DNA of 52,423 nucleotides from Inquilinus limosus. Its GTDB lineage: Bacteria > Pseudomonadota > Alphaproteobacteria > DSM-16000 > Inquilinaceae. Of this stretch, positions 34,692 through 44,031 are shown in pieces. The notes below the pieces were generated by a model. It saw only the letters and a program-made list of their open reading frames with translations. It was not told the origin of the DNA and made no database searches. Location: assembly GCF_002195995.1 (NCBI RefSeq), contig NZ_NHON01000002.1:148778-201200 (forward strand). The letters are read 5' to 3'. The position numbers and the translations under genes are program-made. Positions within the stretch are counted from its first letter, which is position 1. The number at the start of each line of letters is the position of its first letter.

Positions 34692-34779
34692 GTCATTGCG
34701 AGGAGGCGAAGCCGACGAAGCAATCCAGGGCCGGTTCACCGGGGCCCCTGGATTGCTTCGCTGCGCTCGCAATGACGAT
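34692..34779. repeat. Palindromic intergenic repeat, copy C (inside an operon)
   Basis: GTCATTGCGAGGAGGCGAAG ... CAATCCAGGG on the left, CCCCTGGATTGCTTCG ... CTCGCAATGACG on the right. It lies between the binding-protein gene and the DppB-type gene of the same operon, where its hairpin could reduce read-through. Confidence 0.92.
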
Positions 34780-34798
34780 GTCGACAACGCTGAAAAAG

Positions 34799-36379
34799 TC
34801 ACTTCGCCAGATACGCCCCGGCGAAGATGTTGTTGCCGAGCGGGATCTGGACAAAGCCCTGCACATTCTTGCGCAGCGCCACCGGATAGGGCGTCTCGTA
34901 CAGGTACAGGATCGGCCCGGTCTCGGCGTAGATCTTCTGGATCTGGGCGTATTCCTCGGCCCGCTTCTTGGCGTCGCTCTCCCTCTGCGAGGCCTCGAAC
35001 AGCTTGTCGACCTCGTCGTTCTTCCAGCCCGAATGCAGGGCGTCGATCACCGGCGAATAGGCGAAGTAGGAGGTGATCTCGCTGGGGTCGTTCAGGTCGT
35101 CGGTCCAGGCCGCCATCCGCATCGAGAAATTGCCCTTGCGGTAGCGGTCGGTCAGCGTCGCGTTGTCGACCTGCTCGATGTCCAGCTTCACCCCGACCGC
35201 CGCCCACATCTGCTGCACGGCGGCGCCGATGCCGAGCTGGTCCTGGTTGCCCGGCAGCGCCATCACGCTGGTGGTGAACCCATTGGGGAAGCCGGCATCG
35301 GCCAGCAGCTGCTTGGCCTTGGCCACATCGACCGGGTACAGCGGCGTGTCGCCCGAATGGTACAGCGTCGCCGACGACATGTAGGAGGTCTGCGGCTTGC
35401 CGACGCCATGGGTGACGATCTGGATGATCGCGTCCTTGTCGACGGCGTAGTTCAGCGCCTGCCGTACCTTCTCGTTCGACAGCGGGTTGTCGCTGCCATC
35501 GGCCAGCTTTGGCCGGACGTTCATGACGATGTACTGCACCCGGGTCGACGGGTAGAGCTGCATCTGCAGGTCGGCGTCACCCTGCAGCTCGGCCACCCGG
35601 GCATAGGGGATAAACTCGGCCCCGTCCAGCTCGCCCGACTGCAGCTTCAGGATGCGGGTGGCGTCGTCCGGGATGATCTCGAAATCGACCGCGTCGAGAT
35701 AGGGCAGGGGCTTCCCGTCCTCGCCCATCTTCCAATAGTAGGGGTTGCGGACGATCCGCATCGACGACCCGCGCTCCCACTTGTCGAACATGAAGGGGCC
35801 GGAGCCGACCGGGTGCTCGGCGAAGGCATGCGCCTTCTCGTCGTCGGTGGCGCCCGGCGTCGCCTCGAAGGCGGCCTTGGGCAGGATCGCGGTGTTGAAG
35901 GTCGACAGCGCGGCGATGATCGCCGGGTCCGGATGCTGCAGCTTCAGCACCACGGTCTTCGGATCCTGGACCGTCACCTCGGCGATCGAGGCGACCAGGC
36001 TGTTCCAGATGCCGTTCTTCGGGTTGCGGGCCCGGTCCAGCGACCATTTCACGTCGTCGGCGGTGATCGGCTTGCCGTCGGAGAACTTGGTGCCGTCGCG
36101 CAGAGTCAGGGTGACGGACAGGCCGTCATCGGACACCTTCCAGGCGCTGGCCAGGCCCGGCTCCACCGACAGCCCGTCGGCCGAGGGCTGCAGCAGCGTG
36201 TCGTAGAGATTGGTCAGGATCCAGATGTCGACATTGGCGTCGTTCAGCACCGGGTCCAGGAACAGGCTGTCGGCATAGCGGCCGTACCGCATCTCGCCGC
36301 CGCGCTCCACCGCCAGCGCCCCCGCGCTCGTCCCCGCCAGCAAAACCGCCGCCACGGCTGCCCTGAGCAGCATCCTCAT
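34799..36379 (-). CDS. Family-5 extracellular solute-binding protein (DppA/OppA type)
   Basis: 526 residues from the ATG after GGAGG; a further upstream ATG at 36421 would lengthen the signal region. Signal peptide ~1-25 (MLLRAAVAAVLLAGTSAGALA). SBP_bac_5 features: LTNLYDTLLQPSADG, LASAWKVSDDGLSVTLTLRD, FSDGKPITADDVKWSLDRA, HPVGSGPFMFDKWERG, VRQALNYAVDKDAIIQ and AKAKQLLADAGFPNGF. Periplasmic binding of a peptide or similar ligand for the permeases encoded downstream. Divergent from the GntR-type regulator across 208 bases. Confidence 0.94.
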   Translation of the reverse strand: MRMLLRAAVAAVLLAGTSAGALAVERGGEMRYGRYADSLFLDPVLNDANVDIWILTNLYDTLLQPSADGLSVEPGLASAWKVSDDGLSVTLTLRDGTKFSDGKPITADDVKWSLDRARNPKNGIWNSLVASIAEVTVQDPKTVVLKLQHPDPAIIAALSTFNTAILPKAAFEATPGATDDEKAHAFAEHPVGSGPFMFDKWERGSSMRIVRNPYYWKMGEDGKPLPYLDAVDFEIIPDDATRILKLQSGELDGAEFIPYARVAELQGDADLQMQLYPSTRVQYIVMNVRPKLADGSDNPLSNEKVRQALNYAVDKDAIIQIVTHGVGKPQTSYMSSATLYHSGDTPLYPVDVAKAKQLLADAGFPNGFTTSVMALPGNQDQLGIGAAVQQMWAAVGVKLDIEQVDNATLTDRYRKGNFSMRMAAWTDDLNDPSEITSYFAYSPVIDALHSGWKNDEVDKLFEASQRESDAKKRAEEYAQIQKIYAETGPILYLYETPYPVALRKNVQGFVQIPLGNNIFAGAYLAK

Positions 36380-36423
36380 CGCGACCTCCACTGTTGATTG
36401 AAGCCCCTCCCGGGTCGCCATGT

Positions 36424-36446
36424 GTTCTGGCGTATTAGAACGCTAA
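36424..36446. promoter_or_regulatory. Overlapping short dyads before the binding-protein gene
   Basis: GTTCT-N8-AGAAC (36424-36441) and TTAG-N4-CTAA (36435-36446) lie in the divergent region between the peptide transporter and the GntR gene. They are short and could be chance, but the position fits an operator of the adjacent regulator. Confidence 0.3.
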
Positions 36447-36587
36447 CGCTGCGGCGGCGAGAGAGTCAATCGACGTTGGCGGCGCCGGATACGGAAACAA
36501 ATGCAACATCTTGGCCGGGATCCGGAAACCACGTTGCCGCTGCGCGAATGAGTGTGCTAGTCGGTTGATACAGGAGACGACCGCCCC

Positions 36588-37577
36588 ATGAAGCTGCAGA
36601 TCGACCGCGAGCTCCCGGTGCCTCTCGGGCTCCAGGTCAAGGGCCTGATCGAATACGGCATCGCCTGCGGTGAGCTGAGCCCGGGCGAACGGCTGCCCTC
36701 GGTGCGCGAGCTGGCGGAGAGGCTGGCGGTGGCGCCGATGACGGTGGCGCTGGTCTATCGCGGCCTGCGCGAGGCCGGGCTGATCGAGACCCGGCGCGGC
36801 CGCGGCTGCTTCGTGGCCGAGAGCAGCGAGCCGCGGCAGCGGCCCCGCACCGAGATCGCCGAGATCCAGCGCCGGCTGGACCACCTGATCGACGACGCCG
36901 CGGCGATCGGGCTGACCCCGGCCGACCTGACCGGCATGGTCCAGGCTTGCCTGTCACAACGCCGCCCACGGCGGCGGGCGCGCAGCGTCGTCATGCTCGG
37001 CCTGTTCCGCGACGCCACCCGCGCCTATGCCGCGGCGATCCAGTCGCGCCTGCCGCCCGGCACGGCGGTGCAGCCCCTGACCATGGACGAGCTGCGCGGC
37101 GACGATTCGGCGCGCCGCCGGGCGGCGGAGGCCGAGCTGGTGGTGACCTTCCCGAATCGCCAGCGCGAGGCCGCGGCGCTGCTGCCGGACAGCCGGGTGA
37201 TCGCGATCCGTTTCATCCCGTCGGAGGAGACGCGGCGGGCCCTGGCCGGGCTGGACCCGCTGGCCCGCCTCGGCATCGCCTCGCGCTTCGCCGACTTCCT
37301 GCCGATCATGAAGTCGGGGGTGCAGCGCTTCGCCCCGCATGTCCGCCAGGTCGTTGCCGCCGCGCTGGGCACGCCGGCGCTGGAGACCGTGATCGACCAG
37401 TCCGACGTCGTCGTCCTGTCCACCGGCGCCGAGAGCGTGCTGCCCCGACTGCGCCCCGGCGTCCGGGCCATCGAGTACCGGCACAGCCCGGACCCGGTGG
37501 ATGTCGACCAGCAGATCGTCCCCTTGCTCTCGCCCGAGGCCGAGGGCATCGCCGAACCGCAGGAGGCCGTGCCGTGA
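36588..37577 (+). CDS. GntR-family (YtrA-like HTH) regulator with a C-terminal ligand domain
   Basis: 329 residues. Residues 1-75 are the GntR winged helix: VPLGLQVKGLIEYGIACGEL, PGERLPSVRELAERLAVAPM, TVALVYRGLREAGLIETRRGRGCFVAE. Residues ~125-320 form an alpha/beta domain (VVMLGLFRDATRAYAAAIQ ... AELVVTFPNRQREAAALLP ... VVVLSTGAESVLPRL) that is not a standard FCD, UTRA or aminotransferase domain; it may be a periplasmic-binding-like fold. It is divergent from the peptide ABC operon and overlaps the creatininase-family gene (GTGA), so it likely regulates both directions. Confidence 0.85.
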   Translation: MKLQIDRELPVPLGLQVKGLIEYGIACGELSPGERLPSVRELAERLAVAPMTVALVYRGLREAGLIETRRGRGCFVAESSEPRQRPRTEIAEIQRRLDHLIDDAAAIGLTPADLTGMVQACLSQRRPRRRARSVVMLGLFRDATRAYAAAIQSRLPPGTAVQPLTMDELRGDDSARRRAAEAELVVTFPNRQREAAALLPDSRVIAIRFIPSEETRRALAGLDPLARLGIASRFADFLPIMKSGVQRFAPHVRQVVAAALGTPALETVIDQSDVVVLSTGAESVLPRLRPGVRAIEYRHSPDPVDVDQQIVPLLSPEAEGIAEPQEAVP

Positions 37578-38275
37578 AGATCAGCGAGATGAACTGGAGC
37601 CAGGTGGAAGCCTATCTCCAGCGCGACGACCGCGCCGTGCTGCCGCTGGGCAGCACCGAGCAGCATGCGGGCTTGAGCCTGTCGGTCGACAGCGTCCTCA
37701 GCGAGCGGGTCGGGGCCGAGGCGGCGGAGCCGCTGGGCGTGCCGGTGTTCCCGGTCGTCGCCTACGGCATCACCCCGTATTTCCTGGCCTATCCCGGCAC
37801 GGTCAGCCTGCGGGTCGAGACCTATGCCAGGCTGGTGCAGGACATCCTGGACAGCCTGCACCGCACCGGTTTCCGTCGCATCCTGATCGTCAACGGCCAT
37901 GGCGGCAACCAGCCGGCCCAGTCGGTGGCGACCGAATGGATGACCACGCATCCGGGCACGGCGGTGAAGTTCCACAGCTGGTGGAACGCGCCCGAGACCT
38001 GGGCCAAGGTGCAGTCGATCGACGCCCAAGCCTCGCACGCCTCCTGGATGGAGAATTTCCCGTGGACCCGGCTGGCCGGGGTCGACCAGCCGACCCAGCG
38101 CAAGCCGATGATCGACTCCGCCCGGATGCGGGTGATGGATCCCGAGGCGGTGCGGCGCTATCTCGGCGACGGCAATTTCGGCGGCCACTACCAGCGCCCG
38201 GACGAGGAGCTGCTGGCGATCTGGCAGGTGGCGGTGGCCGAGACCCGCGCCCTGCTCGAGGGGCCCTGGGCATGA
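37574..38275 (+). CDS. Creatininase-family amidohydrolase
   Basis: 233 residues, GTG start inside the stop of the GntR gene. The N-terminal LPLGSTEQHAGLSLSVDS carries the Glu, His and Asp metal ligands, and LIVNGHGGNQPAQ the second His block. The usual late HAGExET motif reads HASWMEN here, so the active site departs from creatininase proper. The family includes creatinine amidohydrolase, formamide hydrolases and MftE peptidase. With the neighbouring peptide importer, a peptide- or amide-cleaving role is plausible (inference). Confidence 0.85.
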   Translation: MKISEMNWSQVEAYLQRDDRAVLPLGSTEQHAGLSLSVDSVLSERVGAEAAEPLGVPVFPVVAYGITPYFLAYPGTVSLRVETYARLVQDILDSLHRTGFRRILIVNGHGGNQPAQSVATEWMTTHPGTAVKFHSWWNAPETWAKVQSIDAQASHASWMENFPWTRLAGVDQPTQRKPMIDSARMRVMDPEAVRRYLGDGNFGGHYQRPDEELLAIWQVAVAETRALLEGPWA

Positions 38276-39297
38276 GCGCGACCACGCCGATCCTGATCTG
38301 GGGCGCCGGCGCCATCGGCGGCAGCGTCGGCGCCGCCCTGATCCGTGCCGGGATGGACGTGCTGTTCGTCGACCAGGCGGCCGACCACGTCGCCGCGATC
38401 AACCAGCGCGGCCTGCGCATCACCGGCCCCCTGGCCGAATACACGGTGCCGGCCCGCGCAGTGACCCCCGACGCGGTCGAGGGCGAGTTCGACCGTGTCT
38501 TCCTCTGCGTCAAGGCGCACCACACCGCGGCGGCGATCGAGGCCGTGGCCCCGCATCTGGCCCGCTGCGGCTATGTCGCCTCGCTGCAGAACGGGCTGAA
38601 CGAGCGGGTGATCGCGGCGAGAATCGACAAGGCCCGGACGATCGGCTGCTTCGTCAATTTCGGTGCCGACTACATCGAACCCGGCGTGATCCTGCATGGC
38701 GGCCGCGGCGCGGTGGTGGTCGGCGAGCTGGATGGCGAGCGCACGCCGCGGATCGAGCAGCTGCACGGCCTGATGCGGCGGTTCGAGCCGAACGCGGTGC
38801 TGACCGACAACATCTGGGGCTATCTCTGGGGCAAGCTGATCTATGGCGCGCTCCTGTTCGCCACGGCGGTGACGCCGGACTCGATCGCCGACGTGCTGGC
38901 GGCGCCGCGCCACCGGCCGGTGCTGACCCGGCTGGGGCTGGAGGTCGGCGCCGTCGCGGCGGCGGCGGGCATCCGGCCGGAAGCCTTCGACGGCTTCGAC
39001 CCCACGGCCTTCCGGCCCGGCGCGCCGGCCGAGGCGACCACCCGGTCCTTCGACGACATGGTGGCGCATAACCGCAAATCGGCGAAAAGCCACTCCGGCA
39101 TCTGGCGCGACCTGGCGGTGCGCCGCCGACCGACCGAGGTCGACGCCCAGCTCGGCCCGATCGTCGAGATCGGGGCGCAGCACGGCGTGCCGACCCCGAT
39201 CACGGCGCGGCTGATCGTGCTGATCCACGACATCGAGGCCGGGCGGCGCGCGATGGCGCTGTCCCTGCTGGACGAGCTCGAGACCGTGTCGGCCTGA
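38272..39297 (+). CDS. Ketopantoate reductase (ApbA/PanE)-like dehydrogenase
   Basis: 341 residues, ATG overlapping the upstream stop. NADP-binding Rossmann motif ILIWGAGAIGGSVGAALIRAG, FLCVKAHHT and SLQNGLNE match ketopantoate reductases, as does the WGKLIYGALL helix with the catalytic Lys. The conserved Asn residues that follow that Lys in PanE (KLxxNxxxN) are replaced (KLIYGALLF), so it may reduce or oxidise another 2-keto/2-hydroxy acid. Operon with the creatininase-family gene suggests catabolism rather than coenzyme A synthesis. Confidence 0.85.
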   Translation: MSATTPILIWGAGAIGGSVGAALIRAGMDVLFVDQAADHVAAINQRGLRITGPLAEYTVPARAVTPDAVEGEFDRVFLCVKAHHTAAAIEAVAPHLARCGYVASLQNGLNERVIAARIDKARTIGCFVNFGADYIEPGVILHGGRGAVVVGELDGERTPRIEQLHGLMRRFEPNAVLTDNIWGYLWGKLIYGALLFATAVTPDSIADVLAAPRHRPVLTRLGLEVGAVAAAAGIRPEAFDGFDPTAFRPGAPAEATTRSFDDMVAHNRKSAKSHSGIWRDLAVRRRPTEVDAQLGPIVEIGAQHGVPTPITARLIVLIHDIEAGRRAMALSLLDELETVSA

Positions 39298-39325
39298 GCG
39301 GGCGATGCCAGGTTACGCGGACGTT

Positions 39326-39457
39326 GCCTCTCCCGCTTGCGGGAGAGGTCGGAGACGCGAAGCGGCTCCGGGTGAGGAGAGTTTGTCGAGGCCTGGGCCA
39401 GCCCTCACCCGGTCGTCCTGCGGACGCCCGACCTCTCCCGCGTCCGGCGGGAGAGGT
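39326..39457. repeat. Composite hairpin repeat with mirrored arms
   Basis: CCTCTCCCGC-TTGC-GCGGGAGAGG type hairpins occur at both ends (39328-39348 and 39432-39456). Between them CCGGGTGAGG (39369-39378) is mirrored by CCCTCACCCGG (39402-39412). The direct repeat AGGTTACGC flanks it (39310-39318 and 39454-39462, overlapping the right end). It separates the ketopantoate-reductase-like gene from an SDR gene; no coding potential. Same repeat class as 23951. Confidence 0.8.
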
Positions 39458-39537
39458 TACGCAATGACGCCCAGCATCGTATCGCGCGTTGGCGCGGCAC
39501 GACCCGAAATGGTCTGGCTCCAAGCGGGAGGCTTCTC

Positions 39538-40302
39538 ATGACTCAGAATTTCACCGGCCGGACCGTGATCGTCACCGGCGCGGCGCACGGCTTCGGCCGG
39601 GCCATCGCCGCCGCCTTCGCCGGGCGCGGCGCGACGGTCTGGGCCTGCGACGTGCTGGCGGCGGAGCTGGCCGAGACCGGGCGGCTGATCGGGCCGGCGG
39701 GGGCGGTGCGCGCCGTCGACGTCACCGACCGCGGCGCGGTACAGGCCCTGGTGGCGGAGGCCGAGGCGGCGTCGGCCACCGGCGCGGTCGACGTGCTGGT
39801 CAACAATGCCGGCGGCGTGCTGGGCCAGGTCGGCCGGCCGATCGAGGAGATCGGGCCCGAGGCCTGGCAGGGGATCTTCGATGTCAACCTGTCGGGCGCC
39901 TTCTGGTGCGCCCAGGCGGTGGCGCCGGGGATGAAGCGGCGGGGCGCCGGCCGCATCGTCAACATCTCCAGCGGCGCCGGCCTCGGCGTCAGCCTGACCG
40001 GGATCCAGGCCTATGCCAGCGCCAAGGCCGGGCAGATCGGCCTGACCCGCCAGCTGGCGCATGAGCTGGGGGCCTGGGGCATCACCGTGAACAACGTCGC
40101 GCCGGGCTTTGTCCGCTCCAACCCGACGACGGAGCGGCAATGGGAGGCGATGGGCGAGGCGGGGCAGGCCCGGCTGATGAATGCGATCGCGCTGCGCCGG
40201 CTGGGCACGGTCGAGGACATCACCAACGCCGTGCTGTTCTTCGCCTCCGACGCCGCCGGCTGGATCAGCGGCCAGGTGCTGAGCGTCGACGGCGGGAAGT
40301 AG
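39538..40302 (+). CDS. SDR family oxidoreductase
   Basis: 254 residues with all classical SDR motifs: TGAAHGFGRA glycine-rich loop, LVNNAGG, catalytic Ser in NISSGAG, YASAK, and NNVAPGFVRS. It closely resembles the SDR at 9309 throughout the C-terminal half (SLTGIQAYASAK, ERQWEAMGEAGQ), so the two are paralogues, but this copy keeps the full nucleotide loop. NAD(P)-dependent oxidation or reduction of an unidentified alcohol or ketone. It stands between two repeats and may be a single-gene unit. Confidence 0.92.
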   Translation: MTQNFTGRTVIVTGAAHGFGRAIAAAFAGRGATVWACDVLAAELAETGRLIGPAGAVRAVDVTDRGAVQALVAEAEAASATGAVDVLVNNAGGVLGQVGRPIEEIGPEAWQGIFDVNLSGAFWCAQAVAPGMKRRGAGRIVNISSGAGLGVSLTGIQAYASAKAGQIGLTRQLAHELGAWGITVNNVAPGFVRSNPTTERQWEAMGEAGQARLMNAIALRRLGTVEDITNAVLFFASDAAGWISGQVLSVDGGK

Positions 40303-40340
40303 TACCGGGGCCTTTGAGATCGGCTCTTCGACACCTTCCC

Positions 40341-40447
40341 CGTCATGGCGAGGAGGCGAAGCCGCCCCTTTGAGTTAAGAATGGGCCATCCAGGGGCCGG
40401 TGCGAGCCGCCCTGGATGGCCACGCCCCTTCGGGGCTCGCCATGACG
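40341..40447. repeat. Palindromic intergenic repeat, diverged copy D
   Basis: Outer arms CGTCATGGCGAG (40341-40352) and CTCGCCATGACG (40436-40447) pair perfectly; inner GGCCATCCAGGG pairs with CCCTGGATGGCC. The core differs from copies A-C (ATGGCGAG for ATTGCGAG, and ATGGCC for ATTGCTT), showing compensatory change on both arms. Located between the SDR stop and the 3' end of the convergent ABC operon. Confidence 0.85.
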
Positions 40448-40481
40448 GATCAATATCTCGGGCAGCCGGTACAAGCCTTCG

Positions 40482-41239
<758 letters not shown>

Positions 41240-41243
<4 letters not shown>

Positions 41244-42094
41244 CGGGCGGCCTCCTCGAAGGCGGCGAGGCCGGCGCGGTCGATCACCGGCAGCCGGTGC
41301 GGCCGCGGCCCGTCGAAGCCGGGCATCGAGGCGATCAGGCCCCGCGTGTAGGGATGCGCGGCGTCGTCGAGCGAGCGCAGCTCCTCGACCACCCGTCCGG
41401 CATACATCACCAGGATGCGGTTGCAGAAGCGCGCCACCATGCGGATGTCGTGGCTGATCAGGATCAGGCCGGAGCCATTCTCCCGCACCAGCCCGTCCAG
41501 CAGGGTCAGCACGTCCTGGCGCACGCTGACGTCCAGCGCCGAGGTCGGCTCGTCGGCGATCACCAGCTTCGGCTTGTTCAGCAGCATCATCGCGATCATG
41601 GCGCGCTGACCCATGCCGCCGGAGATCTCGTGCGGGTACAGGCCCATGGTCCGCTCCGGGTCGCGGATCCGGACATGGCCCAGCATCTCCAGCGCCGCCT
41701 TGCGCGCCGCCCGGCTACCCAGCTTCAGATGCACCCGCGCCGATTCCGCGATCTGCGCCCCGATCGGCTTCACCGGGTTCAGCGAATAGCGCGGGTCCTG
41801 CAGGATCAGGGCCATGTCGCGGCCGCGGATCCGGGTCAGCTCGCGCTCGGGCAGGGCCAGCAGGTCGCGGCCGGCGAAGCGCAGGGCGTCGGCCCGGACC
41901 TGCGCGCCCTTGGGCTGCAGCCGCATGATGGCGCGCCCGGCCGTGGATTTTCCGGAGCCGGATTCGCCGACGATGCCCAGCCGCTCGCGGCCCAGCGCGA
42001 AGCTGACGTCGCGCACCGCCCGGACCTCGTAGCTGCCATGGCCGAAGGTGACGGACAGGTTGTCAACCTGGAGCATGGGGGCTTCAGCGGGCAT
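41240..42094 (-). CDS. Peptide/oligosaccharide-type ABC transporter ATPase (DppD type, short)
   Basis: 284 residues. Walker [11 protein letters not shown]-loop LILQDPRYSLNPVKPIG, signature ISGGMGQRAMIA, Walker B VIADEPTSALD, H-loop ISHD. No Cys-rich C-terminal extension. The ATG at 42094 overlaps the permease gene by 11 bases; a second ATG (MLQVDNL) lies six codons in. Works with the DppF-type ATPase. Confidence 0.93.
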
Positions 42095-42977
42095 GGCGGG
42101 GGTCCAGCACGTCGCGCAGGGCGTCGCCGAGCAGGTTGAAGGCCAGGCTGGTGGCCAGGATCGCCAGGCCGGGCATCACCGAGACCCACCAGGCGTCGAG
42201 CATGAACTTCCGGCCGCTGGAGATCATCGCCCCCCATTCCGGCGCCGGCGGCTGGGCGCCGAGGCCGAGGAAGCCGAGGCCCGCCGCGGTCAGGATCACC
42301 CCGGCCATCGACAGGGTCAGGCGGACGATCACCGAGGGGATGCACATCGGCATCACATAGAGGCCGATCAGGCGCAGATGCGAGGCGCCGTAGAGCCGCG
42401 CCGCGGCGATGTATTCGGCCTGGCGCACCACCAGCGTCTCGGCCCGCGCCAGCCGGGCGATCGACGGCCAGGCGGTCAGCGAGATGGCGACGATCGCGGT
42501 GCCGAGGCCGGCGCCCAGCGCCGCGGCGAAGGCCAGGGCCAGCACCAGCGACGGGAAGGACAGCACGATGTCGGTCCCCCGCATCAGCACGGCGTCGACC
42601 CGGCCGCCGCAATAGCCGGCGACGACGCCGATCAGGAGGCCGATCGGGCCGATGATCAGCGTCACCGTGCCGACGATCCGCAGCGTGATCCGGCTGCCCC
42701 AGACCAGGCGGCTGAAGATGTCGCGGCCGAGCTCGTCGGTGCCGGCCAGATGCACCCAGTCCGGCCGCTGCAGCACGTTGTTCAGGTTCTGCACCGTCGG
42801 GTCGTAGGGCGCGATCCACGGGGCCAGGATCGCCACCACGACCAGGACGCCGATCACGGCCAGCCCGGCCATGCCCAGCTTCTCCCGCCGGAAGCGCCGG
42901 ATCTGGGCCGACCAGGCGCCGCCGGCCGCCGGTTCCGCCGCGGCCGGCGCCATCGGCTGTTCCGCCTGCATCGACAT
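42084..42977 (-). CDS. ABC transporter permease (DppC type)
   Basis: 297 residues, about 6 membrane segments after a ~25-residue Ala/Pro-rich cytoplasmic tail. IAPYDPTVQNLNN, HLAGTDELGRDIFSRLVWG, EAA loop EYIAAARLYGASHLRLIGLYVMP and GLGFLGLGAQPPAPEWGAMI are typical. Its ATG overlaps the DppB-type stop by one base (TGATG), implying coupled translation. Confidence 0.94.
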   Translation of the reverse strand: MSMQAEQPMAPAAAEPAAGGAWSAQIRRFRREKLGMAGLAVIGVLVVVAILAPWIAPYDPTVQNLNNVLQRPDWVHLAGTDELGRDIFSRLVWGSRITLRIVGTVTLIIGPIGLLIGVVAGYCGGRVDAVLMRGTDIVLSFPSLVLALAFAAALGAGLGTAIVAISLTAWPSIARLARAETLVVRQAEYIAAARLYGASHLRLIGLYVMPMCIPSVIVRLTLSMAGVILTAAGLGFLGLGAQPPAPEWGAMISSGRKFMLDAWWVSVMPGLAILATSLAFNLLGDALRDVLDPRHAR

Positions 42978-44002
42978 CAGCGGGCCTCCCGCGTGCGGGG
43001 ATCGAGCGCCAGGTAGGCGGCGTCGGCCAGGAGGTTGAGGATCATGAAGATCAGCCCGATCAGCAGGGTGCAGGCCAGGATCGCGTTCATGTCGCCGATC
43101 ATCAGCGCGTTGGTCATGTACTGGCCGATGCCGGGCCAGGAGAACACGATCTCCACCAGCACCGCCCCCTCCAGCAGATGGCCGTAGGAGATCGCCAGGA
43201 TGGTGACCAGCTGCACCGCGATGTTCGGCAGGATGTGGCCCCAGACCACGGCCGGCAGCCGCAGGCCCTTGGCCCGGGCGGCGATGATGTAGTCCTGGCC
43301 CAGCTGCTCCAGCGTGAAGCTGCGGGTCATGCGGACGATGTACGCCATCGAGGCATAGGCCAGGATGCAGGCCGGCAGGATCAGGTGGCTCAGCGCGTTC
43401 CAGAAGATCTCATGCTCGCCGGCCAGCAGGCTGTCGATCAGGATGGCGCCGGTACGCGGCTCGACGATGCCCTCGTAGAACACGTCGATCCGGCCCGGCC
43501 CGTCGACCCATTGCAGCCCGGCATAGAACACGATCAGCCCGACGATGCCGAACCAGAACACCGGCAGGGAATGGCCCAGGAGGGCGATCACCCGGGCGAT
43601 CTGGTCCAGCAGCGTGTCGCGGTACAGCGCCGCCAGCAGGCCCAGCGGGACGCCGACGACGACGCTGAGGATGATGGCCAGCGTCGCCAGCTCCAGCGTC
43701 GCGGGGAAGGCGGCGGCCAGGTCCGACACCACGGAATTGCCGGTCAGCACCGCTGTGCCCAGATCGCCATGCAGCAGGTTGATCAGATAGACCCAGAACT
43801 GCTGCGGGATCGGCAGGTCCAGGCCCATCTTGGCCCGCATGGCGGCATAGGCCTGCGGGTCGGCCAGCTCGCCGACGATGGCGCCCACCGGATCGGACGG
43901 CATCAGCCGCCCGATCACGAAGGTGAGGCACAGCAGGACGAACAGGCTGAGCAGCAGGCCGAAGAGGCGGCGCAGCAGCTTCAGCGGCAGGTCGCGGGTC
44001 AT
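42977..44002 (-). CDS. ABC transporter permease (DppB type)
   Basis: 341 residues, about 6 membrane segments. FVIGRLMPSDPVGAIVGE, LDLPIPQQFWVYLINLLHGDLG and the EAA loop DYIIAARAKGLRLPAVVWGHILPN match the family; EIVFSWPGIGQYMTNALM closes the C-terminal half. The long periplasmic segment around FYAGLQWVDGPGRIDVFYEG is typical of OppB. It follows the binding-protein gene by 29 bases. Confidence 0.94.
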   Translation of the reverse strand: MTRDLPLKLLRRLFGLLLSLFVLLCLTFVIGRLMPSDPVGAIVGELADPQAYAAMRAKMGLDLPIPQQFWVYLINLLHGDLGTAVLTGNSVVSDLAAAFPATLELATLAIILSVVVGVPLGLLAALYRDTLLDQIARVIALLGHSLPVFWFGIVGLIVFYAGLQWVDGPGRIDVFYEGIVEPRTGAILIDSLLAGEHEIFWNALSHLILPACILAYASMAYIVRMTRSFTLEQLGQDYIIAARAKGLRLPAVVWGHILPNIAVQLVTILAISYGHLLEGAVLVEIVFSWPGIGQYMTNALMIGDMNAILACTLLIGLIFMILNLLADAAYLALDPRTREAR

Positions 44003-44031
44003 GTCGGCTCCCGTCCGCCGGGTTGCATCGG

